Assembly: GCA_037042915.1 (NCBI GenBank)
Contig: CM073197.1
Coordinates: 62,001 to 126,000, forward strand
Length of the DNA stretch: 64,000 nucleotides
Source: Auricularia sp. M13
Taxonomy: Eukaryota; Basidiomycota; Agaricomycetes; Auriculariales; Auriculariaceae
Direction of reading: 5' to 3'
Position numbers and translations under genes: made by a program. A model generated the notes under the pieces. That model did not search any database. It saw only the letters and a list, made by a program, of their open reading frames with translations, and had not been told where the DNA came from. Shown here piece by piece: positions 10,706-22,109 of this stretch; the first letter of the stretch is position 1, and each line of letters starts with the position of its first letter.

Positions 10706-13700
10706 TCACACAAAGAAATCTAGATCGTACAAGTCGTCATCCATGGCCAGATCATCGTTGTCCTCTGAATCGTAGTCCGTATCCCGATCCTCATCCAGAT
10801 CTTCTGCGTAATCATTGAGATCGTCCATATCGTCGTCAGGGACATCTTCGTCTGCGCCCGCGTGCTCAGTTTGCTGCTCCGAGGGCACAGGCACAGTGTC
10901 CGCTGGCTCGGAGTCCTCAGCCGCCGACTCGTCCGCAGGAATGGCTCTACGCGTGGCGCTGGAGGTTGATACACTGGCCGCCGATGTTGTAGTGTGCCCG
11001 ATGCCACCACCTCTATATCGCATGAAGAGGTCACGATCGGACCATCTGTTGCGCTGTCAGCGGCGAAGAGCTACGAACTGTGTGCTACGTACCGCATGAC
11101 ATAGTACCAATTCCAGTCCACTGGCTGCTTTTGGATACTGACAGCTGAACGGCGGAAGCCATGGGCAAACGCTGGTACGATGTGGCAGGCCCTGAGGATG
11201 TGTCGCGGATCAATGAATCCATACTCATTTTCTCTATCCCAGCCAAGACGCATGAGGCGTGGGGGCCCGTTAGGCCCGCAAGCACTGAGGTCCCGACCAA
11301 ACCAATGAACGTGTAGGAATACCATGCGCTGAGGCGCTGCTGCTGAGCCGCGCAGTGCGTGGTATGCCTTGACGTGGTAAATGCCAAGCACGCGGGCGTA
11401 CCAGTAGGGGTGCCCGTCCTGAGAGTCTTCTTCGCGCGAGCGAAGAATAACGTCGCACCGGTCGGTATGGCTGCGGATGAAGTCGTCGCCTTGTCGTACA
11501 TCGTAGGTTGTGTACTTGATGTGCAAGTCGTGATGTTCGTACATCCGCCGATCCACGATAATGACTTGCGCGCGCTCCTGATCCGAGTACGCTGTCTCGT
11601 CGCCATCGTATTCCGTATTGAGAAGTCTGCCAAGCAGGTGATTCCGCAACTTGGTTGTGAATCCCTGCTAGACGTCAGTTATGAATTGTCCAACCCGATT
11701 GATGGCGCACCTCAACTGCTCGTTGACCGGCACGCTTCTTGACCCAGTCCCCGATCACTTCAAACACTTTCTCGCGCAGAGATACGCTATAAGAGAGCCC
11801 TCCCGTGTCGGGCGGTGAAGGAGACGTCGAACCGCCTGAGGGCTGGGGGCGAGGAGCTGAATCGGCTCTATCTGGTGGCACCAGGCTACGCTCCGCACGA
11901 GCGACGATCCTTGCCGTATTTGACTGGATGCGCTCCATCTCACCCATTTGCGAGGTTGCGTTTCGCTTATTGCTGCGCCGATATCGCTCCTTGAGCTCAG
12001 GGTGAGTATTCTCGGTCTAGTGCAAAGTCAGAAAGACCGCCGGCAAGCAGGAATTATGCACATACCAAGAGAGTCGAATACGACTCCGTTGTGCCGTACT
12101 CCTCGATCGTAGGGGCATAGTCACCGAGAGCGTGCATCTTGTAAGTGTTCATATTGAATGTCTTCTCTTTTGGCCCTTTCGTTGTCGTTGTCGCCGGCGC
12201 GGCACCTGGAGCTGCCTCGCGTGCCTCCCGCCGGTTTCGTGAGGCTTTTTCCCGCGGCAGCTCCGTCGTCTTAAACGCGCTGCATGTCTCGGACACAAAG
12301 AAGCGAAGCTGAGCGCCGAGGTTACGAGTCGTGTCGCGTAGGGCTTGAAGCGTGTCTTCTGTGTGCAGCCGAAGCTTTGCCAACGCATGCCATTCGGCCA
12401 TGATGAATAGCAGCGTGAGTACGATTGTGTTGTGCGGCTCAGGTAGCAGGCCCTCGAACGCGGGAATTGCGCACTGTGAACACGCTAAGCACCGAGCAAA
12501 AAAACATATTAGACACAGTGCCTACCTGGAGGATGTCTTCAAAGTTGTGTGCAGCCAGCTGCTTCAGCTCTGAAACATTATTTTTGAACCGCCGTATCGA
12601 GAACCGCGCGAACACCGGTATTTGGCGGAATCTGTGTCCCACATGTGTTCGTCATTTCTGCAGCATGATTTGAATGCAGAGCTCACCTCCGATCTAGCTC
12701 CTCGAGCAACTTCGGGTCTTGTGCTTGGAGGAGGCGGAGTATGTGCATTAGCAACGACTTCCACACACCGAGCTCGACTTCGTGCAGAAGATCGACCGTG
12801 AATAGCTTGAAGATTGAGAACGACGGGTGAATCGATCTCAAGACCGAGAATGCGTTCTGTAAGTGCAGTTATATTTGTGAAGAGGTTAATTCCGCACAGG
12901 ACACACCTTCGTGGCTACAAGAGACGTAGGCTTGAGAAGCTTCTCAACCGTGGTACTCTTGAGAGCGCAGATCCCACGGCGAATCCAGCCAGTGACCTTG
13001 TTAATGCAGTTCGTCCAAACCGTGCTGTGCTCGCGTGCACCGTTATGCGTATCTCGTCATCAGCAGCTGAACCGATCTCTTGAATTTCCGCTTTCTTGAC
13101 AAGACAGCGAGGACAGGGACAGTCCCCGTTGTCACGAAGCGTCGCAAGCAACATTCTGCGATAGATGTAATGTGTTAATAGCATAGAAAATGAGGCACTC
13201 ACTTCTCAGGATAATCCGCAATGTAGGTAAAGAAACGCGGATAGAATCGGCGAGTAATGCCGTCTTGACATCGGACGAGGAAGCCATGGGCGTAGGCATC
13301 CCGAAACTCGTCGTCCAAGATGTATTGCCAGCAGCCTTGCATCAACTCGCGCCGGAGATGCGCGAGAAGATTACGCTTCGTGGACTTTGGGATCTCCATC
13401 TTGTTGATCTCGTCATTAATAGAATCGGGCAACTGTAGAGCATCTTAGTAATTGAGAAAGAATGTTAATACACGATAGACCTACCTTTGGAAATGATGCA
13501 AAGTGGTGCATGGCGTGAGCGCTCTTCTCGAGGCGCGTGTTCTTGCTCTGATTTCCGCATCCGGTGTATCCAGGCCAGCCGCTCGCTGTGCCGAACTGGG
13601 CAAGATGTGTACCGTCTGAGCCCTGCATCAAGAGCAGAACACAGCGCTCTATGTCGTCTTCGGGATCCCGGGGAAGTTTCTGAACCTCGTCATGCAGTTT

Positions 13701-14809
13701 CTGGGCACGCGGGGAATGGTAGGCCTCGCCGGCAGTACGAACTTCGCGACCATCGGCGGTACAATGCATCAACTTCGATGGGACCCAAGTCCAATTTTTG
13801 GCGTCAGGATTGTTCTCAATTTCGCTCTTCCAGAGCGGGACAAGAGGGCGACGTTGAAAGCCTTCTACGGGAACAGTGACTGGCTGCTTGCCTTTGCCGC
13901 CTGGAATGGTGACATTGACAGTGTGTGAAAGCCAGCCATCCCCGAAGCCCCCCAGATCACCCGAAACCTCCTTATCCACCTGCTTCCAGTTGATGTCGCG
14001 GAGGTCATCAAGCACGAAGTCAGAATCCAAGATCAGGTCGAGCAACGTCTTCCGGCTATCGCGCGTTTTTACTGAGCCGTCGTTCCAGAACCAATGATTG
14101 AAACGAGCAGCGCTGCGATTGGGATAGGGGTACCAAGACACAGAGTCGTCATCAGAAGCAATCGACAGCTGGGAGCTGGGCGCCTGTGCAGGATCGTGCG
14201 CAGGTTGCTGCCGAAAGATGCGAAACAATCCAAAGGCATTGACGGCAGTGCGGAAGGGCTGGGTGACTCGCAATAGTACGCGGCTGACGGCAGAAGTTGC
14301 AGGCTGCGCAGGCGCCAGAGTTTCCGGCTCGAGGTCACGGAATTTGCGCGGTACGCGATGCTGAGTGCGGCGACGCGGTGCTGGCTCTTCGACCATGGGA
14401 TCTTCGGCAACAGTAGGCGGCGCCATGTCCGGCAGGGGCCCGTCGTCCGAGACAGGCGTGGGCTGTTGAACGTCGAGGTCAAGCGCGCCTATCTGTGATC
14501 GGTTAGATAGAGCGTACGTACAAACGCTTAACGTCTAAACGATGCACTCACCGTGTCAACATCCATAGCTACATCGCTGCATGCAGAGGTGGAGGCAGTG
14601 CCTCCCGCAGATACTGGGGCTTGTCCATGTGCAGCTGTGCCCGCCAGAGTGAAGCGAGCGCGCTTTGCAGCGGGGCCAGAAGACACTGATGTCTGCGCTG
14701 CACGCTTGTCCAGAAGCTTCTGACGGTTCGCCTTGTGCTCGTCGCACACCCTCTGGTGCGCCTTCAAGTGTGCGGCATCTGTATACTTGCCACAAATGCA
14801 CTGTGGCAT
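10706..14809 (-). CDS. Plavaka-type transposase, 10 exons, one apparent frameshift
   Basis: The product is a large transposase that would bind and cut the element's ends. Exons I infer, in reading order: 14809-14552, 14492-13485, 13432-13203, 13155-12907, 12856-12687, 12631-12526, 12473-12066, 12016-11711, 11667-11093 and 11045-10706, about 1216 residues. The N-terminus has a zinc-finger-like CxC...HxxxH motif (CICGKYTDAAHLKAH). The core contains DGTHLAQFGTASGWP, a CPCPRCL zinc-binding segment, LLHEVELGVWK, and a C-terminal FMRYRGGGIGH followed by an acidic tail. These are hallmarks of the mushroom Plavaka family. All exon phases agree except inside exon 4, where the frame changes by one base near 13,055, so this copy may be inactive or may carry a sequence error. 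Confidence 0.85.
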
Positions 14810-15081
14810 GCCGCAGGATCAGAATGCGGGCGAAGGGTGGATATGAGACGTGTTTCGGATTATCCCGAAAGCGCGTCACCGCGTCATTCCTGCTCTAGGC
14901 ATCCTGCCGTCGCGCTGCTGGGGCTCTGGATCATCCCGATGTTGTGGGAGTGCGTCCTTCACGTGCTTTCCCCCGGCATTTGCCTCAAACTCAGCGCCAG
15001 GAGGGTATAAAAGGACCGCTGCTCGAGCCTGACAACAATCCACCGCCCCCACCAGCAAGCGCATTCCACCCGGGTATCCCA
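14810..15081. promoter_or_regulatory. Shared divergent promoter of Plavaka element 1
   Basis: These 272 bases separate the start codons of the minus-strand transposase and the plus-strand partner gene. A TATA box (tataaaag) lies at 15006-15013, about 70 bases before the partner's ATG. The two genes therefore probably share one control region. Confidence 0.6.
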
Positions 15082-18000
15082 ATGTCGTCCTCTGCAGCTA
15101 ACAGCACCCCCAATCCGCCATCTGGTACTCAGAACCACGCGGGCAGCGGTCACAAACGCGCGGCACCCGAGCTTTCGCGCAGCGGCAAGAAAAAGAAGTG
15201 CGTGCATCGCGCGTCTTCACGCGTTTTCACGCGTCTTTACTTACTATTGGCTTCTTTAGATCAGTATCTGGCATTTGGGTCGACTATGGCCGCATATATG
15301 GGCGTGCATATAACTTTCTGGACCCTGCGGGCTTCATTCTGGATCTCGGGATCGAGATTGCAATTGACCGTGCATCGGCTGAGGAGGCCTGCGAGGACTA
15401 TGAAGTAGATGAGTGGTTCGTGCTTATTTTCGTGCCTAAGATGTCTCTAATTCCTATGATAGTGACCGCCGTATCGAGGTCGCATTCCTCGCGCTCGAGA
15501 AAGAGCTCAAGGCCAAAGCACCCGAGGCTCTCAAAGACATGGAACTGGCGGCAACGATTACTGGACAGGTCTGTTGACACTATTATGTGCCTATTTTTCC
15601 TCGCTGATGTCCCTGCAGATCGACGAAGGCATCAGCAGGGCCAAGGCTGATGACACCTACTCGCTCAAGTTGGCCATAGTCGAGTGGCTCCCCGAGGTTC
15701 CCGGCGCACCTAAGCTATCCCGGACTAACAAGGCTGGCCGCGGGTTCAACCACCCAGCTACTGGCCGTTTACTTATCCCAGTTGGTTCCGTCTGGACCGC
15801 AGAGTATGTCTCCGCTTCGATCCGCATTGCTGCTTCAGTTTCTGACGCTCTCTCAGACTGCAAAAGCAGATTCAGGATGGCGAGATGACGTTCACTGGTG
15901 AGGAATGGCCATATCTCATGTATAAGGATGAGAAATACGACCCGGAAAACCCGTGGAACGGTTTGGGGAAGAATGAGTACGCTGTAAAGGTAAGAAATAA
16001 CTGTTTATCTTAGTTCAGTTGCTGAGACCTCATTCAGACCTATAAACACTTCTTCACAAGCCCGTCGTCTGCCGAAAAGGAAAACGGCGGGGACAGCGGA
16101 ACATCACGCAAGGGCAATGCTGCACTTCACAATTACGACTCGGTCACAGTCGGTTCTATTTGCTATGTTCATGCGCATGTAAGTGGCTTTCTTATCTATT
16201 CCAGTCTATTATCTTTTCTGATTTGCAATGACAGCTCAAATTCGCGCTGTCCTCCGCAGCCACCCCAGGCACCTGCCTCGGAAGCAAAATTTGGTTCCGT
16301 AGGGGGGTTTCTCTCATACAGAGAAAACCCCCTATGATCTGGCCGATGGCCAGCTTCGTCTGCCGCCGCCGTGTGCTCGTCAGCCGCTGCCGCGCGTTCG
16401 TCGGCCGCTGCCACGCGCTCGTCGGCCGCCACCCCCTGCTCATCGGCCGCCTCCCCCTGATCATCGGCGGCCACCGGCGCTTCCGGCAAATCCCGAAGGG
16501 GGCGCTGGGGCCGTCGGGACCGGCCGGAAAGATCCGAAAATGAAGCGTCGGGCTGCCCAATGCTTCGTCGGCCAGTCTGCAGACCGGCGCTTGGTCGTCG
16601 GCCGGCCGTTGACCGGCTTCGCCAGCGGCGGTCGGAAATGGCCGACGGCACTTCTAATCCTTCGTCAGCGGCCCTTCTGACCGGCGCTTAATTTCTGTTC
16701 GTCGGCCGGCTCTTGACCGGCGCTTAATCGGCTTCGCCAGCGGCTGGTCGGAAACGGCCGATGGCGCTTTCAATCGTTCGTCGGCGGCCGTATCCTTCGT
16801 CGGCGGCCGTACCCTTCGTCGGCGGCCGTATCCTTCATCAGCAGCCGTGCTGACCAGCGCTTAATTGCTGTTCGTTGGCGGGCTGTTGATTGGTGCCTAA
16901 TTGGCTTCGCCAGCAGCTGGTTGGAAACGGCCGACGGCCATCTCAAGCCTTCATCGGCCACCATGGCTGACCGGCGCTTAATAGGTTTTTCGTTGGCTAG
17001 CTGAGGACTGGCACTTAATCAGCTTCAACAGCAGATGGTCCTTGGCCACTGGCCAAGCAATGCTTGCCTGCCGACAAACCAATGCTTGCTCGCCGACGAG
17101 CAAATGCTCGGCAGCCACCAAGGAACATACTCAGTAGCTTGGATCACTGTTTGTTGGCCAGCTGCCCAATGCCATAACAAAGACATTGAAATGTGTATCA
17201 GAGTAGTTTCAGTGGCAGGCAAACAAAATCTTGGCTGCTGGCCAGGGGAAAGCTTGCCTGCCGACGAACAAACAGTCGGCCGCCGCCGAACAAATGGTCG
17301 GCCGCCGACGAAGGTCGTTCAGTGGCAGGCAGTGGCCAGATACTGCTGAAATGAATCTCCTTGAAACTTTGGCTGTGTGATCCCATATATACTCATGTTG
17401 TCCCAGTGAATTATCAGACTCCCAGATGGTCTGGATAGAGTGCTATCCATGCTTCAAGTGAGGAAGCACAACAGGCCAACCACTGCTCCAATTGTCGAGC
17501 TCGAATGGTGAAAGTGTGCTGTTTGACATCTCTGAAGGCGTTCCAGGTTGCAAATTGTGAGTAGATGCATTGGTTGACCTTCGGTGCAAATGGCCACTTT
17601 TTGCTCAACAATGATCAGTTCACCCAGGGAGGGTTTGTTAATTATATCCTGAGTAACTCTCGCTGTGGGTTGCAGGACACCATAGAAGATTTTCGAGATA
17701 GTATGCAGGTCTGTATATTTTGAAATGATGGTGCAGTGTGCGATTTCGCCGGCCGGCCTCCCAAGGCCAACAGACCTCATAAGCCGAGGTCAGACATTGC
17801 TCCAAGCATGTGGATTTGTTGGAATACATCCATAACATCCTATCCCAGAGTTTGGTTGCAGGGGATGCGGAATTGGTGGAGGAATTGCATTCGCAATTCT
17901 GCCCCTCAGTTTCTGTCCAGAAGGACTTTCACCCAGAGCGCATTTGTTAATTATATTCTTAGCAATTTGGGGTGCGTATGCCAGGACCTCATACATGATT

Positions 18001-20786
18001 TTTGAAATAGTTTGCAGGGCTGTATATTTTGAAACGATGGTGGGGTGAGCGATTTATCACTCCCAGCCTTCCCACCCTCCTAGACCTCAGTACCCAACCT
18101 TATAACATGCTCTAAGCCCATGGGACTATTGTATAGTATGCCTACATGAACCTCCTGAAGTTTGAATGCAATTGATTAAGAACTGGTGGAGAAATGACAT
18201 GCGCATGTGGTGGAACTGAGTTGTAGCCAAGTTCACCATGAATTGCACATGCAACCTACCCCACTTTCCAGGTCAAGTGTCTCAGCGCCCATATAACACG
18301 TTATCTCAAAGATAGCATTGGGTACATTGGTTTCATGAGGTCCTAGCTTCTGAGAAGCATGGGCTGGAGTGTGGAGTAGGTTGTAACTACATATCCTGGT
18401 GAACTCACTGCAAGTCATACCACCCTCCAGCCCATGCTTCTCAGAAGCTAGGACCTCATGAAACCAATGTACCCAATGCTATCTTTGAGATAACGTGTTA
18501 TATGGGCGCTGAGACACTTGACCTGGAAAGTGGGGTAGGTTGCATGTGCAATTCATGGTGAACTTGGCTACAACTCAGTTCCACCACATGCGCATGTCAT
18601 TTCTCCACCAGTTCTTAATCAATTGCATTCAAACTTCAGGAGGTTCATGTAGGCATACTATACAATAGTCCCATGGGCTTAGAGCATGTTATAAGGTTGG
18701 GTACTGAGGTCTAGGAGGGTGGGAAGGCTGGGAGTGATAAATCGCTCACCCCACCATCGTTTCAAAATATACAGCCCTGCAAACTATTTCAAAAATCATG
18801 TATGAGGTCCTGGCATACGCACCCCAAATTGCTAAGAATATAATTAACAAATGCGCTCTGGGTGAAAGTCCTTCTGGACAGAAACTGAGGGGCAGAATTG
18901 CGAATGCAATTCCTCCACCAATTCCGCATCCCCTGCAACCAAACTCTGGGATAGGATGTTATGGATGTATTCCAACAAATCCACATGCTTGGAGCAATGT
19001 CTGACCTCGGCTTATGAGGTCTGTTGGCCTTGGGAGGCCGGCCGGCGAAATCGCACACTGCACCATCATTTCAAAATATACAGACCTGCATACTATCTCG
19101 AAAATCTTCTATGGTGTCCTGCAACCCACAGCGAGAGTTACTCAGGATATAATTAACAAACCCTCCCTGGGTGAACTGATCATTGTTGAGCAAAAAGTGG
19201 CCATTTGCACCGAAGGTCAACCAATGCATCTACTCACAATTTGCAACCTGGAACGCCTTCAGAGATGTCAAACAGCACACTTTCACCATTCGAGCTCGAC
19301 AATTGGAGCAGTGGTTGGCCTGTTGTGCTTCCTCACTTGAAGCATGGATAGCACTCTATCCAGACCATCTGGGAGTCTGATAATTCACTGGGACAACATG
19401 AGTATATATGGGATCACACAGCCAAAGTTTCAAGGAGATTCATTTCAGCAGTATCTGGCCACTGCCTGCCACTGAACGACCTTCGTCGGCGGCCGACCAT
19501 TTGTTCGGCGGCGGCCGACTGTTTGTTCGTCGGCAGGCAAGCTTTCCCTGGCCAGCAGCCAAGATTTTGTTTGCCTGCCACTGAAACTACTCTGATACAC
19601 ATTTCAATGTCTTTGTTATGGCATTGGGCAGCTGGCCAACAAACAGTGATCCAAGCTACTGAGTATGTTCCTTGGTGGCTGCCGAGCATTTGCTCGTCGG
19701 CGAGCAAGCATTGGTTTGTCGGCAGGCAAGCATTGCTTGGCCAGTGGCCAAGGACCATCTGCTGTTGAAGCTGATTAAGTGCCAGTCCTCAGCTAGCCAA
19801 CGAAAAACCTATTAAGCGCCGGTCAGCCATGGTGGCCGATGAAGGCTTGAGATGGCCGTCGGCCGTTTCCAACCAGCTGCTGGCGAAGCCAATTAGGCAC
19901 CAATCAACAGCCCGCCAACGAACAGCAATTAAGCGCTGGTCAGCACGGCTGCTGATGAAGGATACGGCCGCCGACGAAGGGTACGGCCGCCGACGAAGGA
20001 TACGGCCGCCGACGAACGATTGAAAGCGCCATCGGCCGTTTCCGACCAGCTGCTGGCGAAGCCGATTAAGCGCCGGTCAAGAGCCGGCCGACGAACAGAA
20101 ATTAAGCGCCGGTCAGAAGGGCCGCTGACGAAGGATTAGAAGTGCCGTCGGCCATTTCCGACCGGCCGCTGGCGAAGCCGGTCAACGGCCGGCCGACGAA
20201 TTAAGCGCCGGTCTGCAGACTGGCCGACGAAGCATTGGGCAGCCCGACGCTTCATTTTCGGATCTTTCCGGCCGGTCCCGACGGCCCCAGCGCCCCCTTC
20301 GGGATTTGCCGGAAGCGCCGGTGGCCGCCGATGATCAGGGGGAGGCGGCCGATGAGCAGGGGGTGGCGGCCGACGAGCGCGTGGCAGCGGCCGACGAACG
20401 CGCGGCAGCGGCTGACGAGCACACGGCGGCGGCAGACGAAGCTGGCCATCGGCCAGATCATAGGGGGTTTTCTCTGTATGAGAGAAACCCCCCTACGGAA
20501 CCAAATTTTGCTTCCGAGGCAGGTGCCTGGGGTGTCCGCAGCCACCTTCTCAAAGACGGACTCCACCAAGAACGGCGACCTCGAAGGCTTCTATGGCTCG
20601 CTCTACGAGCTGCTAACTGATCCCGACGAGAAGGAGAACATGGACGAGCTGTTGAAGTGGTGGAACAAGCGCATCTTCCCTTCCGCTCGCCGCACGCGCG
20701 AACGCTCCGCCAAGAGCACCCGCGAGCAGTTCCGCCGTGTGCGCGAGGCTTGCGCAGCCGCTCAGGAGGCCGATTCATCTGATTAA
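15082..20786 (+). CDS. DUF6698-type partner gene of Plavaka element 1, split by a palindromic insertion
   Basis: Exons: 15082-15197, 15260-15412, 15463-15568, 15619-15803, 15857-15989, 16038-16178, 16235-16260, then, after the insertion and the second copy of its target duplication, 20543-20786. The phases agree and give about 367 residues for the uninterrupted gene. The protein has a lysine-rich N-terminus, a central NHPATGRLLIPV segment, TFTGEEWPYLMY, NPWNGL, HFFTSPSS, LKFALSSA and a C-terminal LLKWWNKRIFP, the pattern I associate with the agaricomycete DUF6698 family. It sits inside the transposon's TIRs and shares a promoter with the transposase, so it is probably a second transposition protein comparable to the TnpA/TnpD pairing in CACTA elements; that role is inference. 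As it stands the gene is interrupted. Confidence 0.75.
16261..18369 (+). repeat. Left arm of the giant palindrome
   Basis: The reverse complement matches 18425-20534 with only a handful of mismatches and 1-2 base indels that I could see, for example near 16597, 16626, 16740 and 17246. These are too few to shift the pairing noticeably. The arm's inner end carries a small palindrome, gcttctgagaagc. Confidence 0.93.
17600..18200 (+). repeat. Diverged direct repeats of about 315 bases inside the arm
   Basis: The segment starting near 17630 (ttgttaattatat... then gtatattttgaaa(t/c)gatgg) recurs starting near 17945 in the same order with roughly one base in four changed. A weaker third unit is suggested near 18190. 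The same repeats appear inverted at about 18595-19195. The inner arm therefore grew by tandem duplication before the whole arm was mirrored. Confidence 0.6.
18370..18424 (+). other. Central spacer of the palindrome
   Basis: Fifty-five bases of unique, non-palindromic sequence separate the arms. It would form the loop of the hairpin or the tip of a cruciform. No motif is recognised. Confidence 0.9.
18425..20534 (-). repeat. Right arm of the giant palindrome
   Basis: This is the inverted copy of 16261-18369. Its outer end runs straight into the second copy of the 8-base target duplication and then the rest of the DUF6698 exon. Confidence 0.93.
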
Positions 20787-21410
20787 TATGTATGCCATAG
20801 CCAGAGTTTCCCGTTTTGCCCGAATTGTGTTCTGAAACTTGTTCGTACAAAATATTGAATATTAGTGCAACGGAACGTCCGGACATGACCATACTTCTCA
20901 GAAATATGCATTTAATGTGTGCAAAAGCATCCCGCTGAGTGTCTTTGCTTACGTTTGGATCCCTGACTAGGCTATCCTATGTGAGACTGTCAGAGCGGCG
21001 TACGCCGGCATCATTCTGCTCCGCAGCGGCGGTTGGGTCGGACCTTCAATCACTGCTTTCCTTCGTCCCAACCGCACCCTTTCCCCCGCCGCGCTTCAAG
21101 ACATACCCGGCGCCCCAACTGGCTACAGCAGGACGACTGCCGCTCCGAGGTACTGTATCGGGGGCCTACTGCCACGCTTGTGTCGCCTGGGGATCATGGT
21201 GCTAAATCCGCTTCATATCGCCTCTGGAGTTGCTCTGTCAGTCTGTGTGCGGTCTATTGGTCTTGTTCCTGGGTTCTGCTTTGCTTTGTGTGGCTTGGGC
21301 TCAACTTTCTGGCTCTGGGTTCTGCGTTGCACGCTCCGGGCTCGAACAGCAGGCTGGCACCGTTCAAGTACTGATTTACTATCCCCTCTAGAACTCGAGC
21401 ATCTTCGGCG

Positions 21411-21786
21411 ATGGCATTCCGCGGTCACGCGCGCACGCAGGTACGTCAAGATGCCTGCTATTGTACTGTTCTGACCTGTTGCAGGCATTTCCAAACCGGA
21501 TGCGCGCTCCGCGCTCGACGCAACTTGTCGTTAGCGGTCAACGCGAGGTATGTACACTGGCCTTGAACATGCCCAATCACTCATCGACTGCTATTCTCTA
21601 GATTGAACGGTACGCTGTCGTCCAAGCAGGTGAGTCGCACCAGCTCCGGGTCTGATATCGCGCGCTCACACAACGCTAGGCCCCGCAGTGGTCCGCCTCG
21701 GCACACCTTTGCGGCACCGTACCTGCTCGTCCCATAGGCATCGTACGTGCTCCTGCCTGCATGTAGCTCTGTACCGTCAGCAATAG
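21411..21786 (+). CDS. Possible small spliced gene at the right end of Plavaka element 1
   Basis: Four short exons join in frame through three canonical introns: 21411-21440, 21485-21547, 21602-21629 and 21680-21786, with introns of 44, 54 and 50 bases (gtacgt...gcag, gtatgt...ctag, gtgagt...ctag). The product would be about 75 residues, basic, with a C-terminal (R/H)HRTCS repeat. I recognise no domain. Three well-formed consecutive introns in so short a stretch are the main support. It could be a third transposon gene or a captured host fragment. Confidence 0.35.
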
Positions 21787-22087
21787 ACCCTTTTTTCATT
21801 TACTTGATGTGTATCGGCCGCGGTGAACGTGAGGATGCGGAACACGAGTGGCACCTGCGTCAGAAACCCTCCAGCCTGATAGTGTGTTTGCAAGGCATTG
21901 TAAAGTAGCAGAACGGTTGTGAGCATTAGCAAGACTAGCAATCATTGCATCATTTGGCAAGGCATCACAAGCCAGGTGGGGCCTTGGCAATCCTAACCGG
22001 GCAGCGTAATGCGTCACCAGATTCGCCACAAGACTTGTGGTCCTTACAATGAATGTGAACCTTACAATCCGTGATAACATGTTGTAG

Positions 22088-22109
22088 GATCCGGCCGGAT
22101 TTCGTGATG
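22088..22109 (-). repeat. Right terminal inverted repeat of Plavaka element 1
   Basis: This is the exact inverted copy of 10398-10419, followed by the duplicated GG and then by the resumption of chromovirus integrase sequence. Confidence 0.92.

Larger units (their letters stand above)
16261..20534. mobile_element. Giant palindromic (foldback-like) non-autonomous DNA element
   Basis: This 4274-base insertion consists of two nearly identical inverted arms (16261-18369 and 18425-20534) around a 55-base unique spacer. The ends read caccccaggc... and ...gcctggggtg. An 8-base target duplication tccgcagc (16253-16260 and 20535-20542) flanks it and joins the split DUF6698 exon cleanly. No frame encodes a recognisable protein; the mirrored frames are a consequence of the palindrome. 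The outer 1.1 kb of each arm is GC-rich with many copies of a gccgacgaa/ttcgtcggc motif, and the inner 1 kb is AT-balanced and made of diverged repeats. The 8-base duplication fits hAT-like or KDZ-like elements, but the family is not settled. Confidence 0.9.
10398..22109. mobile_element. Plavaka-type (CACTA-clade) DNA transposon, itself carrying an insertion
   Basis: Perfect 22-base terminal inverted repeats beginning catcacgaaat lie at 10398-10419 and 22088-22109. They are flanked by a 2-base duplication GG (10396-10397 and 22110-22111), and removing the insert restores a continuous reading of the interrupted integrase region. Inside are a minus-strand Plavaka-like transposase (10706-14809), a divergent DUF6698-type gene (15082-20786, split by a palindromic element) and possibly a third small spliced gene. 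Subterminal repeats occur at both ends. Without the inner insertion the element is about 7.4 kb. The insertion postdates the very young retrotransposon around it. Confidence 0.9.

Noticed and set aside
16300-20500. Several open frames of 60-180 codons inside the palindrome
   Set aside because: They occur as mirror pairs on both strands with identical translations, are low in complexity and show no domain. They are a by-product of the GC-rich inverted repeat.
16261-20534. Palindrome as a simple assembly artefact
   Set aside because: It has defined termini, an 8-base target duplication that restores the host exon, a unique spacer, and small differences between arms. Long reads would still be the decisive test.
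16261-20534. Assigning the palindrome firmly to hAT
   Set aside because: The 8-base duplication fits, but the duplication lacks the hAT preference (T at position 2, A at position 7) and no transposase is present. KDZ-like or other families remain possible.
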